Source: Acinetobacter sp. ANC 3781
GTDB lineage: Bacteria > Pseudomonadota > Gammaproteobacteria > Pseudomonadales > Moraxellaceae
Length of the DNA: 64,000 nucleotides
Direction of reading: 5' to 3'
Assembly (NCBI RefSeq): GCF_004331285.1
Contig: NZ_SJOH01000005.1
Coordinates: 62,001 to 126,000, forward strand
In this document: positions 9,101 through 21,147 of the stretch, piece by piece
How the letters are laid out: every line of letters begins with the position of its first letter
Numbering within the stretch: position 1 is the stretch's first letter
Notes under the pieces: model-generated
The model's input: only the letters and a program-made list of their open reading frames with translations
Database searches by the model: none
What the model was told of the DNA's origin: nothing
Position numbers and translations under genes: made by a program

Positions 9101-9949
9101 TTAATATTGATCGGCTCTGGTTATTCGTTTTAATTCTGGATTTAAGCGTTCACGCTCTAAACGCTCGACATGAGTCTGCTGTTCTCGAACAGGTCGACCA
9201 TCCTGGAATAAGATCATCTCTCCCGGCACAAAAGCATTCCAGGTTTCATTTTGCGTTAAAGGTTCGGTGGTAATGACTGCGACGCGATCTTCCGGAGTAG
9301 TCACCTGACTAAAATCGACTTCTACATCAAGATCAATCAATTGAGCCGGTTTGAATGGATATTCCCGTACTAACCAATGCAATTTGGTGATGGCATAGGT
9401 AAATAGAGCCTGACCATTCGACAAGCAAAAATTGAATGTTCCATGTTCTGCTATTTTTGGAGAGACTTCCGCTAACAAATCAAAAATTTGATCAAGTTTC
9501 GGTTCATGATAACCAAATTTATGCACCAACTGATCGAGTAAAAAACAAAATGCGCGTTCACTGTCGGTATTTCCCACTGGGGTAAAACGACCGGATAAAA
9601 TGGGATTATAATCATGCAAATCGCCATTATGGGCAAAAATCCATTGCCGTCCCCACAGTTCACGACTAAAGGGATGCGAGTTTTCTAAATTAATTTTACC
9701 TTGCGTCGCTTTGCGAATATGGGCAATCACATTGCGTGACTTGATTGGATAATTACGCACCAGTTCTGCAATCGGAGATTCAACTGCCGATTGGTTATCG
9801 ACAAAAAGGCGACAAGCTTTATCTTCAAAAAAAGCAATGCCAAAACCGTCACAATGGTCAGAGGTAATGCCTGCGCGTTGAGAAAAACCACGAAATGAGA
9901 AAGTCACATCCGTTGGCGTAGCACAATTCATTCCGAGCAACTGACACAT
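9101..9949 (-). CDS. Class II glutamine amidotransferase (YafJ/GAT type)
   Basis: N-terminal nucleophile amidotransferase domain protein, 282 residues. The start at 9949 gives Met-Cys-Gln-Leu-Leu-Gly, exposing the catalytic Cys2; the open frame continues 21 codons upstream but family members begin here. Other motifs are DGFGIAFF, NVIAHIRKATQG (glutamine-binding Arg), HNGDLHDY and VGNTDSERAFCFLLDQL. The family includes YafJ and DUG3-like enzymes acting on glutathione-type or other gamma-glutamyl amides; the true substrate here is unknown. It is not part of an obvious operon. Confidence 0.9.
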   Translation of the reverse strand: MCQLLGMNCATPTDVTFSFRGFSQRAGITSDHCDGFGIAFFEDKACRLFVDNQSAVESPIAELVRNYPIKSRNVIAHIRKATQGKINLENSHPFSRELWGRQWIFAHNGDLHDYNPILSGRFTPVGNTDSERAFCFLLDQLVHKFGYHEPKLDQIFDLLAEVSPKIAEHGTFNFCLSNGQALFTYAITKLHWLVREYPFKPAQLIDLDVEVDFSQVTTPEDRVAVITTEPLTQNETWNAFVPGEMILFQDGRPVREQQTHVERLERERLNPELKRITRADQY

Positions 9950-10121
9950 AGTCTTGATCAAACAGCAAATACAGGAATTTTCTATTTTGCATGACTGGGC
10001 TGGGGCTTGCAAATCTCAATTTACAATACGCATCACTATTTTATGCATTAGTTCAGGAATAATACTCAAATAATTAATTTCATTCAAAATTCTATATAAG
10101 TTAGTCTAATCAAAGCAATAA

Positions 10122-10146
10122 AAAAAGCCTCACAAGGAGGCTTTTT
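10122..10146 (-). terminator. Terminator of argB
   Basis: AAAAAGCCTC/GGAGGCTTTTT stem-loop just past the argB stop; the A tract becomes the U tract of the minus-strand RNA. Confidence 0.85.
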
Positions 10147-10158
10147 AAAGTGATTCAT

Positions 10159-12493
<2,335 letters not shown>

Positions 12494-12782
12494 GATGACA
12501 TCTGCTACTTAGGAGTAGGCCATAAAATTAGAACTTTATGGAAAATTTAATAAGGTCAGTATTCATAACCAGTGCATCACTTTAAAAGAGAAGATTAGCA
12601 TTATAAAAGTATTTCATATTTTTAATCAGCGGCAAAAAAATCTTACAAATAATTATATAAAAAAGATTATATTTATTCGAAAAAAATCTTTTATTTAATT
12701 TTAAGACAAATATTATTAAATATTTTCATTTAAATATCATTAATTTAAAAAAAATTAAACCGGATTTCACCTAAAGATAAAA

Positions 12783-12806
12783 GCAATACTTCTGGTGTAA
12801 GTATTG
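12783..12806 (-). terminator. Possible secondary terminator after dut
   Basis: CAATACTT/AAGTATTG 8-bp stem, followed on the minus strand by a T-rich stretch. It lies about 150 bases beyond the dut stop, so it could be a back-up terminator or an element in the algC leader. Confidence 0.35.
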
Positions 12807-12883
12807 TAAATCTTTGTTTACGAATTCTTTTATTATAAAGGGAGTTAAAGTTTCTAATACAAAAATTATATAAAATAAAGAAT

Positions 12884-12929
12884 ATAACCTGATAAAAAAA
12901 CAAATATTACTGTTCATTTATCAGGTTAT
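12884..12929 (-). terminator. Hairpin downstream of dut
   Basis: Perfect 13-bp inverted repeat ATAACCTGATAAA/TTTATCAGGTTAT with a 20-base loop, 26 bases after the dut stop. The following minus-strand sequence is T-rich but not a clean U tract. Confidence 0.5.
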
Positions 12930-12954
12930 AAATTCTTTAAACTCAATTTATAGT

Positions 12955-13407
12955 TTAGCCTTTACCGGTATGACCAAAACCACCTGCCCCACGTTCAGTC
13001 CCAACAAACTCATCGACTTGTTCAAATTCAGCATGCACTACAGGAACAAGTACATATTGAGCTAAACGCTCACCTGGCTCTAAAGTAAATGCTGTTTGGC
13101 TACGGTTCCAGACCGATACCATCAATTCGCCCTGATAGTCTGAATCGATTAAACCGACAAGATTACCTAGAACAATGCCGTGTTTATGACCTAAGCCCGA
13201 ACGCGGTAAAATCAAACCTGCAAATTGAGTATCTTCAATATAAATAGCTAGACCTGTTTTAACCAATACAGTCTGACCTGGTTCAATGACAGTAGCTTCT
13301 TCTACACAAGCACGTAAATCTAAACCTGCTGAACCCGAAGTCGCATAGGTTGGCAAAGGCCATTGACTGCCTAACCGTGTATCGAGTACTTTCACTTGAA
13401 CTTTCAT
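12955..13407 (-). CDS. dut: dUTP diphosphatase
   Basis: Trimeric dUTPase that converts dUTP to dUMP, keeping uracil out of DNA and feeding dTMP synthesis. All five family motifs can be read in 150 residues: [41 protein letters not shown] and the C-terminal [12 protein letters not shown]. It lies 35 bases downstream of rep and is probably transcribed with it. In many relatives the partner gene is dfp/coaBC; here it is rep. Confidence 0.97.
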   Translation of the reverse strand: MKVQVKVLDTRLGSQWPLPTYATSGSAGLDLRACVEEATVIEPGQTVLVKTGLAIYIEDTQFAGLILPRSGLGHKHGIVLGNLVGLIDSDYQGELMVSVWNRSQTAFTLEPGERLAQYVLVPVVHAEFEQVDEFVGTERGAGGFGHTGKG

Positions 13408-13442
13408 CTGTTCTTTCCTAATTGCATGGTTTAAAGAGTGGA

Positions 13443-15482
13443 TTAACGCTTAATTAGCGCACGTAAATTTTCGAGATAATGCTGTGCTTGTAATTTTGGA
13501 TCAATATTACCTGCCAATTTTTTCTTGCGACCCAGCCAGTCCAAATCATCTTGCGGCAATTCATCCAGAAAGCGACTTGGGGTCATTTGCTTCATTTGTC
13601 CGCCATTTTTACGCTGTTCGGCCAGCGTAATGGTTAAGCCTTGCCGTGCGCGAGTAATTCCCACGTACATTAAACGGCGCTCCTCCTCAACGGTTTCTGC
13701 AGCAATCGAATTTTTATGCGGTAGTAATTCTTCTTCCAGACCAATCAGATATACATAAGGAAATTCAAGACCTTTTGAAGCATGCAAAGTCAGTAAATTA
13801 ACCTTGTCGGTATCTTCTTCTTCCTTCTGCTGCTCGAGCATATCCAGCAACACCATTTTACGAATCACACTTTCAATGTTTTTTTCATCGACATCTTCAG
13901 CGCGATTAATCAGACTTTGAATGCTGCTGTACAAAATTTCAATATTATCGAGCTTGGTTTTTTCTTGCGCGGGTGTTGCTGCCTGCTCTTTAATGTAATC
14001 GATATAGCCGGCTTCAAGCATCATCTGACGAATAATCGGCACTGGCTCGTCATCTTCCAGCAAGTTACGGGTGAAGCTACCAATAAAATCGGCAAATTCT
14101 GCCAGTTGTGTGGTGGCTTTTTTCGGAATCACCATGGTCAAGCGCTGATCACCCGCTGCTGTTAATAATGACAGATGATTTTCCTGCGCGAATAATCCCA
14201 ACTTCTCCAAAGTCACCGGACCAATCGCACGTTTAGGCGTATTAATAATGCGCAAAAAAGCACTGTCATCTTCTGGATTAATGATGATACGTAAATAACT
14301 CATTATGTCTTTGATTTCAGCACGACCAAAGAATGACTGACCACCAGATAATTTATACGGAATTTGCATTTGACGTAGTTGTGTTTCTAAAACACGAGCC
14401 TGGAAATTACCCCGATATAAAATCGCATAATCTTTCCAGCTTTTGCCATTCATCAGCTTATGAGTGATGATATCTTTAACCACGCGTTCAGCTTCATCAT
14501 CATCATTACGGCAAGTAATGACACGAATCACTTCACCATGACCTTTATCTGACCAGAGCTTTTTTTCAAAAATATGTGGATTGTTACCAATGACTGTATT
14601 GGCAGCTTTTAAAATACGACTGGTCGAACGATAATTCTGCTCGAGTTTGATCACTTTTAAATTAGGAAAATCTTCCTTCAACAACGCCATATTTTCAGGC
14701 TTTGCACCACGCCATGCATAGATCGACTGATCATCATCCCCTACCGCGGTGAATTGACCCATCACACCAACCAGCAGTTTGACCAGAATATACTGCGCAG
14801 TATTGGTATCTTGATATTCGTCGACCAACAGGTAACGAACACGGTTTTGCCACTTATCCCGGACTTCGGCATTTTCTTGTAATAAACGGGTCGGCATTAC
14901 AATCAAGTCATCGAAATCGACCGCATTATAGGCACGCAAGTTGCGCTCATACAGTTGATACAAATGCGCAAATTGCACGTCTTCTGCTGTTTCGCATGTG
15001 GTATGCGCTTGTTCGGGTGGAATCAGATCATTTTTCCAGTCCGAAATCATTCTCATGGCTTTGGCAATCAGTTCTTTACTTTCGGCACCGGACAAATTAT
15101 CACGATGCATTAAGTCCATCAGAATGCGCTTGCAATCATCGGCATCTAAAATTGAAAAATTATTTTTTAAGGGTGTATGTTTCAGTTCTAGACGCAGTAA
15201 ATTCAAACCGAAGGTGTGGAAAGTCGAAACTGAAAGACCTTTGGCCTCTTCACGAGACAATAATTTTCCGACACGCTCTTTCATTTCACGTGCAGCTTTG
15301 TTGGTAAAGGTCATTGCAGTAATACGATATGCAGGAATACCGCAGTTCTGAACCAAATGGGCAACTTTTCGTGTGATTACGGATGTTTTACCTGACCCAG
15401 CCCCTGCAAGTACTAACAAGGGTCCTTGAGTGTATTTCATGGCTTCAAGTTGCTTGTCATTGAGTTGACTTGCCGACGACAT
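13443..15482 (-). CDS. rep: ATP-dependent DNA helicase Rep
   Basis: 3'-5' superfamily 1 helicase that helps forks pass protein blocks. Length 679 fits Rep rather than the longer UvrD, and the N-terminal region (Walker [38 protein letters not shown]) closely follows Rep. Also seen: DEYQDTN (motif II), [12 protein letters not shown] (III), EQNYRST (IV), [19 protein letters not shown] (V) and [13 protein letters not shown] (VI). GAGGAAAT lies just upstream of the ATG. Confidence 0.95.
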   Translation of the reverse strand: MSSASQLNDKQLEAMKYTQGPLLVLAGAGSGKTSVITRKVAHLVQNCGIPAYRITAMTFTNKAAREMKERVGKLLSREEAKGLSVSTFHTFGLNLLRLELKHTPLKNNFSILDADDCKRILMDLMHRDNLSGAESKELIAKAMRMISDWKNDLIPPEQAHTTCETAEDVQFAHLYQLYERNLRAYNAVDFDDLIVMPTRLLQENAEVRDKWQNRVRYLLVDEYQDTNTAQYILVKLLVGVMGQFTAVGDDDQSIYAWRGAKPENMALLKEDFPNLKVIKLEQNYRSTSRILKAANTVIGNNPHIFEKKLWSDKGHGEVIRVITCRNDDDEAERVVKDIITHKLMNGKSWKDYAILYRGNFQARVLETQLRQMQIPYKLSGGQSFFGRAEIKDIMSYLRIIINPEDDSAFLRIINTPKRAIGPVTLEKLGLFAQENHLSLLTAAGDQRLTMVIPKKATTQLAEFADFIGSFTRNLLEDDEPVPIIRQMMLEAGYIDYIKEQAATPAQEKTKLDNIEILYSSIQSLINRAEDVDEKNIESVIRKMVLLDMLEQQKEEEDTDKVNLLTLHASKGLEFPYVYLIGLEEELLPHKNSIAAETVEEERRLMYVGITRARQGLTITLAEQRKNGGQMKQMTPSRFLDELPQDDLDWLGRKKKLAGNIDPKLQAQHYLENLRALIKR

Positions 15483-15565
15483 AGGATTTCCTCGTTTTGA
15501 TTCGAGCTAGATTATAGTCGGGTCAGACAAACTTTCATAACCTAAAATACAGGTTTGACATTTAT

Positions 15566-15592
15566 AAAAAAACCACCCGAAGGTGGTTTTTA
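15566..15592 (-). terminator. Terminator of OmpA-like lipoprotein gene
   Basis: AAAACCACC/GGTGGTTTT stem with CGAA tetraloop, 16 bases after the stop. Confidence 0.85.
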
Positions 15593-15607
15593 TACATTCA
15601 GTAAAAC

Positions 15608-16258
15608 TTATTGAACTGCGTAAATGCTAATTTCTACACGACGGTTTTGTTCTTTACCTGCTGCAGTTGAATTGCTTGCGATCGGGTTCGCTGAACCTTG
15701 ACCTTGTGCATTAATGCGTGAAGTAGAAACACCTTTAGATGCAAGATAGCTAGCTACTGATTGTGCACGTGCTTGAGACAGTGGAATATTGATTGAGTCA
15801 TTACCTGAACTATCGGTATAACCGGTTACCAAAATACCGCTCTTGTTATCTTCAGTTAAAGTTTGCGCAACTTTGTTCAAAGTAGCATAGAAGTTCGGCT
15901 TGATATTTGATTTGTTGGTATCAAAAGTAATGCTACCAGGCATTACTAAACCGACAGAACCATCTGGATTACGGTTTACGTCTACACCCGTACCAGCCAT
16001 CTGTTGACGAAGTTTTTTCTCTTTGTTGTCCAGATAAACACCCGCAGCACCGCCCACTACAGCACCAATTGCTGCTGCACGATTATTTTGTGCACTGGTA
16101 TTAGCATTGCCTTTGGAAATACCATAACCTGCTGCAGCGCCAATTAAGCCACCTAAAGCAGTTTTGTCATATTCTACGCCACCTAAGTTATTACCTGTTG
16201 TCGAACAACCTGATAATACCATTGCCCCTACTACTGCTGAAATTGCTAGTGCACGCAT
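15608..16258 (-). CDS. OmpA-family lipoprotein (YiaD-like)
   Basis: Outer-membrane lipoprotein with a peptidoglycan-binding domain, 216 residues. Lipobox VLSGC near residue 18, then a glycine-zipper region (GGLIGAAAGYGISKG and GAVVGGAAGVYLD) that is likely membrane-active, then an OmpA domain from about residue 105: SITFDTNKSNIKPNF, VTGYTDSSGND, LSQARAQSVASYL and NRRVEI. The arrangement matches YiaD-type proteins that tie the envelope to the wall. Monocistronic with its own terminator. Confidence 0.9.
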   Translation of the reverse strand: MRALAISAVVGAMVLSGCSTTGNNLGGVEYDKTALGGLIGAAAGYGISKGNANTSAQNNRAAAIGAVVGGAAGVYLDNKEKKLRQQMAGTGVDVNRNPDGSVGLVMPGSITFDTNKSNIKPNFYATLNKVAQTLTEDNKSGILVTGYTDSSGNDSINIPLSQARAQSVASYLASKGVSTSRINAQGQGSANPIASNSTAAGKEQNRRVEISIYAVQ

Positions 16259-16503
16259 TGCATGCCTCCTTCTTGTGTTTTATCGTATAGTGGAATGATG
16301 AATTAAAAAAAATGGGCATACCATTGATTTTTTGTAAATAATATAAGCCCCAGTTACATTTTGTAATAATCTATGCGGGTGATCAAGATCCCTTGGTCAC
16401 AATTTCTACATAGTTATATGAATAGGCTTTTTAATTTTAAATTCTACAATTATATTAAATGGTGAAAAAAATTAGGCGACTTCATCTTTAGGACCGTTCT
16501 TCT

Positions 16504-17427
16504 ATGTCATCGCAAATCAAGAAGCAATCTATATTAAAAAAATTATCTCGTGGATTAACTGTAGGCTCAGTGATTACCGGAAGTACGTTTTTTCATGGCC
16601 CTCCAGTGCTTGCATTGGGCTTGACTAAACTGGTCAAAAAATCACGTAAAGTAGACGAAACTAATATTCAGATTACCAACAGTTGGCTCGGTGTCAATAA
16701 TTGGCTGATCGATCATGTCTTACCTCATTTAAAATGGGATATTAGTATTGATGACGATTTAGATCTGAGCATGCAGGGTCGTTACCTGATGACCTGTAAC
16801 CATCAAAGCTGGGTCGATACTACGGTGAATCAATATTTTGGTTTAACCCGTATGCCCCTGACCCGTTTCTTTACCAAGTGGGAACTGATCTTTATTCCGT
16901 TCGTTGGACAAGCCTTTAAAATCTTGGGTTTTCCAATGATGAAACGTCATAGCAAGGAACAAATTGCTAAAAATCCAGAGCTCAAAACACGTGATATAGA
17001 AGAATCACGCAAGGCCTGTGAACAATTATTGAGTCAACCTTTTACCTTGCTGAACTATTTAGAAGGTACGCGTTTTACCCCAGAGAAACATGACGCACAG
17101 CAATCTCCCTATAAGCACCTCCTCAAACCTAAAGCGGGTGGCTTAGCTTTGGCCCTAAATATTTTAGGTGACAAAATTGATGCCCTGGTAGATATGACCA
17201 TTGTTTATCCTGATGGCGCACCAGGCTATGGCGATTTTTGGTTGGGTGATGTTAATCGTATTGCAGTCAATTTGCGTAAAATTGAGATTCCAGATTGGGC
17301 TTTAAGTGGCAATTACGAAGAGGATGCTGAATATCGTGAACACTTTCAGCAATGGGTCGATGAGTTATGGACTGAGAAAGATCAACTAATTGAACGCATG
17401 AAACAAGACTTGGCTGCAAAAGCATAA
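16504..17427 (+). CDS. PlsC-like 1-acylglycerol-3-phosphate-type acyltransferase (YihG-like)
   Basis: Membrane-associated acyltransferase of the lysophosphatidic-acid acyltransferase family, 307 residues. The catalytic NHQSWVD (H-x4-D) sits near residue 99, FTKWELIFIPFVGQAF follows, and the glycerophosphate-binding YLEGTRFTP is near residue 185. The architecture resembles YihG/YihI-type LCLAT homologues rather than short PlsC. A hydrophobic stretch near residues 20-40 probably anchors it. The next gene starts 19 bases downstream, so the two are likely an operon. Confidence 0.85.
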   Translation: MSSQIKKQSILKKLSRGLTVGSVITGSTFFHGPPVLALGLTKLVKKSRKVDETNIQITNSWLGVNNWLIDHVLPHLKWDISIDDDLDLSMQGRYLMTCNHQSWVDTTVNQYFGLTRMPLTRFFTKWELIFIPFVGQAFKILGFPMMKRHSKEQIAKNPELKTRDIEESRKACEQLLSQPFTLLNYLEGTRFTPEKHDAQQSPYKHLLKPKAGGLALALNILGDKIDALVDMTIVYPDGAPGYGDFWLGDVNRIAVNLRKIEIPDWALSGNYEEDAEYREHFQQWVDELWTEKDQLIERMKQDLAAKA

Positions 17428-17446
17428 ATAACATTTAAGGAAGAAA

Positions 17447-18499
17447 ATGAAGCAAGATGACAAAATAGCCAAGCCGACCTTTCATTTCGTGAAAAAAGAT
17501 TCTTGGGGCTGGAAAGTTGCACTGTGCTATGACATTTTTATGATGCTTTTGATCATCATCAACTTGTTTTGCTTAAGTGCCAATGCCATTCTCATGAGTG
17601 ATTTTGGTGGTTGGTTATTTAACTTTATCCATCTTCCTGAACTATTGCAGTTTTATAGGACAGAATTACGTCCTTGGGTAATTATTACCGAAAGTTGGTT
17701 TACCAGTTTTCTTGTGATTGAACTGCTGATCCGTTGGGGAATTGCCATCATCGGGCAACATCATAAACGCTGGTTTTTCTTTCCTTTTATTCATTGGTAT
17801 GAAATTCTGTCGATTATTCCACAACTGCGTTTTTTGCGTTTATTACGTGCCGGTTCAATCGCCTACAACCTGCATGAACATGGCTATAAAGTGATTCCTG
17901 ATAGTTGGTATAAGCGTGCCAACTTTTATTACCATCTGGTGCTCGAGGAACTCACTAGCCGTATTGTAATTACTGTTTTAGATAGTATAAAACATGAACT
18001 TTCCACCAGTACCACGCATAAAAAACTGATTGAAGATTTGGTCGCCCATCACCGTGAAATGTTCGCCACTGCCCTTGCCGATATTTTACAAGAATCTTTG
18101 GGCAAAGAGTTGCAAGCGCAAAGAGTGACCATTGCAAAAAATGTCGGAAGTATTGTGAATCAGGCGATTGAAGATACGCCTGAATTAACACAATTATTAC
18201 GTCTAATTCCGATTGTGGGTGGACGTATAGAACAGCAGATTCAAAGTATTGGGCAACGTTTGGGTGAAAATATTACCCAAGGACTGATTGAGCCTTTCGC
18301 TCAAAGTAATAAAAACAAAGAAAATCTGACTTATTTAGAAATTTCGAATAGAATCAGTCAAATACAGTTTGAAAATAACATCCATGTTGAAAAACTGGTT
18401 GAGTCTGCCGTTTTTGAGAGCTTAGAAGCGATTCGTCAACAGGTTAAAATAAAGCAATGGCAACAAATGCTGGAACAACATGATCAAGTTAAAGAATGA
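17447..18499 (+). CDS. Voltage-sensor-like (ion-transport family) membrane protein without pore
   Basis: 350 residues. The first 140 look like the S1-S4 part of an ion channel: S1 about 24-50, S2 about 77-103 containing ESWFTSFLVIELLIRWG (the aromatic-acidic S2 pattern), and a joined S3-S4 segment at 108-140 with Arg128, Arg131 and Arg134 spaced every third residue. No S5-pore-S6 region or selectivity filter follows. Instead there are about 200 residues of soluble helix with amphipathic repeats. AAGGAAG precedes the ATG. It sits 19 bases after the acyltransferase, suggesting joint expression. Function unknown. Confidence 0.7.
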   Translation: MKQDDKIAKPTFHFVKKDSWGWKVALCYDIFMMLLIIINLFCLSANAILMSDFGGWLFNFIHLPELLQFYRTELRPWVIITESWFTSFLVIELLIRWGIAIIGQHHKRWFFFPFIHWYEILSIIPQLRFLRLLRAGSIAYNLHEHGYKVIPDSWYKRANFYYHLVLEELTSRIVITVLDSIKHELSTSTTHKKLIEDLVAHHREMFATALADILQESLGKELQAQRVTIAKNVGSIVNQAIEDTPELTQLLRLIPIVGGRIEQQIQSIGQRLGENITQGLIEPFAQSNKNKENLTYLEISNRISQIQFENNIHVEKLVESAVFESLEAIRQQVKIKQWQQMLEQHDQVKE

Positions 18500-18620
18500 T
18501 CATCAGATAAAAATATTTAAAACGTTGCTAGAGAAATCATTCAATTTGTTCTAGGATTTGCTCTATTTACAACATCACTTCGACATAAAATGAATGAGTC
18601 AGAAGTATTAAGGAATAATT

Positions 18621-19355
18621 ATGGCTGATATACGGATAAAGGGCAGAATGGTCAATGCGATTCGCATTAACTTAGATACCAATGATCATGATGCAATCCG
18701 CCAGCAACTCGCGCCAATGCTACAAAAAGCATTTCCACCGGGTACATTAGTTGTGATCGAAAGTTCAGTTGACCAAGAACTTATTGCCTTAATTCAATTA
18801 TTGATCAGCCTAGAAGTACAACCTATGGCTGTAACTGAAGGTTTACTTGCTGATCAAGCGCGCGCAATTCAATTTCCTGTTCTGCCTTCAGACACTAAAC
18901 CCTTGCAACGTATTAAACCGACTAAAGAACAGGTCGTTGAAGTAGAAGCCGACACTACCAGTAATAATGAAGCGGAAAATTCAGAGAAATCAGAGGAAAA
19001 ACCTGCCCGTGTGGTGAGTCATGTGACCTCTTATCACGATGAAATTCTGCGGACTGGCCAATGCCTGGTACAAGATCATGGCGATATTATTCTCAATGCA
19101 GGCATTAATAGTGGGTCTGAAGTGATTGCTTCAGGAAATATACATATTTATGGTAGCGCGCGTGGTAGAGTCATCGCCGGCGTAGGCGGGAACGGTGCAG
19201 CACGTATTTTCTGCCATTCCCTAGAAGCAGAACTGGTATCGATTGCAGGTACATATTGTGTAGCAGATGACATTCCACAGCATGTCCTCAAAAAAGCTGT
19301 GCATATTTGCTTGAATGATCAACAAGAACTTATGTTTGAAGTTCTCGAGTTTTAA
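18621..19355 (+). CDS. minC: Septum site-determining protein MinC
   Basis: Inhibitor of FtsZ assembly, part of the Min system that blocks polar division. The N-terminal FtsZ-binding domain is followed by a variable acidic linker (about 100-135), then the beta-helix C-terminal domain with VRSGQ-like [23 protein letters not shown]-like [29 protein letters not shown] and [17 protein letters not shown]. 244 residues. Own promoter region upstream (120-base gap); minD follows after 66 bases. Confidence 0.97.
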   Translation: MADIRIKGRMVNAIRINLDTNDHDAIRQQLAPMLQKAFPPGTLVVIESSVDQELIALIQLLISLEVQPMAVTEGLLADQARAIQFPVLPSDTKPLQRIKPTKEQVVEVEADTTSNNEAENSEKSEEKPARVVSHVTSYHDEILRTGQCLVQDHGDIILNAGINSGSEVIASGNIHIYGSARGRVIAGVGGNGAARIFCHSLEAELVSIAGTYCVADDIPQHVLKKAVHICLNDQQELMFEVLEF

Positions 19356-19421
19356 TGTATAAATAAACACCAAAAGCCCCATATCTAAAAGGGGATTTGA
19401 ACCATAACAGGAGTGGATTCG

Positions 19422-20234
19422 GTGGCGAAAATTGTTGTCGTAACATCAGGCAAAGGTGGTGTAGGTAAAACTACGACTAGTGCATCTTTTGCAACAGGTT
19501 TAGCCCTTCGCGGTCACAAAACTGTTGTGATCGATTTTGACGTGGGGTTACGTAACCTAGATTTAATCATGGGTTGTGAACGCCGTGTTGTTTATGATTT
19601 TGTGAATGTTTTAAATAACGAAGCTCGTCTTCAACAAGCGCTTATTCGCGATAAAGATATTGAGAACTTATATATCCTTCCTGCATCACAAACCCGTGAT
19701 AAAGATGCCTTGACAGATGAGGGTGTCGCACGTGTAATGGATGAACTTTCGCAAGAATTTGATTACATTATTTGTGACTCACCTGCGGGAATCGAGCGCG
19801 GTGCAATCATGGCGATGTACCATGCTGATGAAGCGATCATTGTGACCAATCCTGAGATTTCTTCAGTACGTGACTCTGACCGCATTATTGGAATGCTCGA
19901 CAGCAAAACCAAAAAAGTAGAACAGAACGAAGGTCGTATCCGTAAACATTTGTGTATTACACGATTTAATCCAGAACGTGCTGATAAACAAGAAATGTTA
20001 ACGATTGACGATATTTCTAAAGATATTTTACGCGTACCAACACTGGGTGTCATTCCTGAGTGTCCAAGCGTATTACAAGCATCAAATGAAGGTAAACCAG
20101 TGATTCTGTTTACTGAAGATGCAGCAGGTCAGGCTTATGATGACTTGGTAGCACGCTTTTTGGGTGAAGAACGTCCTTACCGTCACATTTCGGTAAAACC
20201 TAAAGGTTGGTTAGCACGATTATTTGGAGCGTAA
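19422..20234 (+). CDS. minD: Septum site-determining ATPase MinD
   Basis: Membrane-binding ATPase that recruits MinC and oscillates with MinE. 270 residues with deviant Walker A KGGVGKTT, switch I/II regions and DFDVGLRNLDLIMGCERR; the C-terminal amphipathic membrane helix is PKGWLARLFGA. AGGAG at 19408 sits 9 bases before the GTG at 19422 (Met-Ala-Lys-Ile), the family start, and directly abuts the alternative GTG at 19413, so I chose the later one. minE begins 3 bases after the stop. Confidence 0.97.
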   Translation: MAKIVVVTSGKGGVGKTTTSASFATGLALRGHKTVVIDFDVGLRNLDLIMGCERRVVYDFVNVLNNEARLQQALIRDKDIENLYILPASQTRDKDALTDEGVARVMDELSQEFDYIICDSPAGIERGAIMAMYHADEAIIVTNPEISSVRDSDRIIGMLDSKTKKVEQNEGRIRKHLCITRFNPERADKQEMLTIDDISKDILRVPTLGVIPECPSVLQASNEGKPVILFTEDAAGQAYDDLVARFLGEERPYRHISVKPKGWLARLFGA

Positions 20235-20237
20235 GAA

Positions 20238-20510
20238 ATGGCAGGATTCTGGAGTAAATTATTCAGCAACGATGATAAACCTTCAAGCGCACAAACTGCT
20301 AAAGATCGCTTAAAAGTAATTGTTGCCTCTGAGCAAGGTTTAGGTAAACGCTTAAGCCAAGACAAAATTGACCAAATGAAGAAAGAAATCATGCAGGTGG
20401 TCAATCGTTACGTTCGTGGTGTAGATGAGCAGCATATTCAAATGTCTGTTCGTTCTGAAGCAAACATCGAAATGTTAGAAATGAATATCAATTTGCCTGA
20501 AGAGCGATAA
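20238..20510 (+). CDS. minE: Cell division topological specificity factor MinE
   Basis: Stimulates MinD ATPase and drives pole-to-pole oscillation. The 90 residues contain the N-terminal membrane/MinD-contact region (FWSKLFSNDDKPSSAQTAKDRLKVIV) written here only by its ends, and the dimerising C-terminal half beginning QVVNRYV. Translated immediately after minD. The downstream sequence carries a palindromic element at 20546-20736. Confidence 0.96.
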   Translation: MAGFWSKLFSNDDKPSSAQTAKDRLKVIVASEQGLGKRLSQDKIDQMKKEIMQVVNRYVRGVDEQHIQMSVRSEANIEMLEMNINLPEER

Positions 20511-20545
20511 TCTGAATTCTGATTAGTCAAGCAAATTGAATCAAG

Positions 20546-20736
20546 GCAAAATATGAGGCTGGATCAGTAAAGTACTACTTTGCCCAGCCGCAAGATGAGA
20601 AGCTGTGCTTCGAATGGACTGGATCAGCAAACTTAAAGCACTGCTTTAAGGACTTGCCCAGCCTCCAGACGAGAAACTGTGCTTCACAGTTGGCCCGGTC
20701 AAGTAAAACTACTTTCTCTTGTCCTTCATATTTTGC
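20546..20736. repeat. 191-bp palindrome-rich element with terminal inverted repeats
   Basis: Ends are GCAAAATATGAGG (20546-20558) and its inverted partner CCTTCATATTTTGC (20723-20736), differing by one base. Inside are two and a half degenerate direct units, each beginning GG(A)CTGGATCAG or GGCCCGGTCAAG. The units contain hairpins AAAGTACTACTTT (20569-20581), GAAGCTGTGCTTC (20599-20611), CTTAAAGCACTGCTTTAAG (20632-20650) and a degenerate GAAACTGTGCTTC (20673-20685). There is no coding capacity of its own. It lies between minE and the next gene and looks MITE-like or like a mosaic REP element. Confidence 0.65.
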
Positions 20737-20773
20737 TTTTTTATTTTATTCAATTTACCAAGGAGAGATTGCG

Positions 20774-21061
20774 ATGGCATTATCTCAGCCAGCAACGTTC
20801 AATGAAGAATGGTCAGACGAGCGTGTATTTGCCTATTTAACACAGCTTCCTCCTGCAGGCGTGAATGCCGATTTTCACGTGCTTTATCACGCATTCAAAC
20901 ATATGCGTCCAAATGACTATGAACGCTTATTGACGCAATTCGTTGCCGATGGTCGTGATGTCAATGCAACCAATCCTGAAGGCCAACGCATTCATGATGT
21001 GATTGCTGAATACCCTCGTCAAAGCGAAGGCTTCTTAGAAGTTTTGGCTAAGTTTGCCTAA
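20774..21061 (+). CDS. PA4642-family small protein
   Basis: 95-residue cytoplasmic protein resembling the PA4642 family, whose function is not known. It has the conserved pattern WSDERVFAYLTQLPPAGVN, HAFKHMRPNDYERLL and FVADGRDVNATNPEG. AAGGAGAG at about 20760 lies 8 bases before the ATG at 20774 and decides the start; the frame is open 40 codons further upstream but that part reads through the palindromic element. Followed by a strong terminator. Confidence 0.85.
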   Translation: MALSQPATFNEEWSDERVFAYLTQLPPAGVNADFHVLYHAFKHMRPNDYERLLTQFVADGRDVNATNPEGQRIHDVIAEYPRQSEGFLEVLAKFA

Positions 21062-21085
21062 TTTATAAAAGTACAGCTAAAAACA

Positions 21086-21126
21086 AAAAAGCCTGTCTGT
21101 TTAAATAATACCGACAGGCTTTTTTA
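21086..21126. terminator. Terminator of PA4642-family gene, also facing AEC gene
   Basis: AAAAAGCCTGTC/GACAGGCTTTTT stem with a 15-base loop between two convergent genes; A tract on the left, T tract on the right. Confidence 0.88.
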
Positions 21127-21147
21127 TGAGAAGCCAAGACAATCACA

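Larger units (their letters stand above)
12494..12954. other. Non-coding AT-rich stretch, 461 bases
   Basis: Lies between the end of dut and the start of algC. It contains two hairpins that may end dut transcription (12884-12929 and 12783-12806), and presumably the algC promoter. No reading frame worth reporting; the middle is almost pure A/T. Confidence 0.55.

Noticed and set aside
20654..20773. N-terminal extension of the PA4642-type protein
   Set aside because: It would translate the palindromic element; the AAGGAGAG site selects the ATG at 20774.
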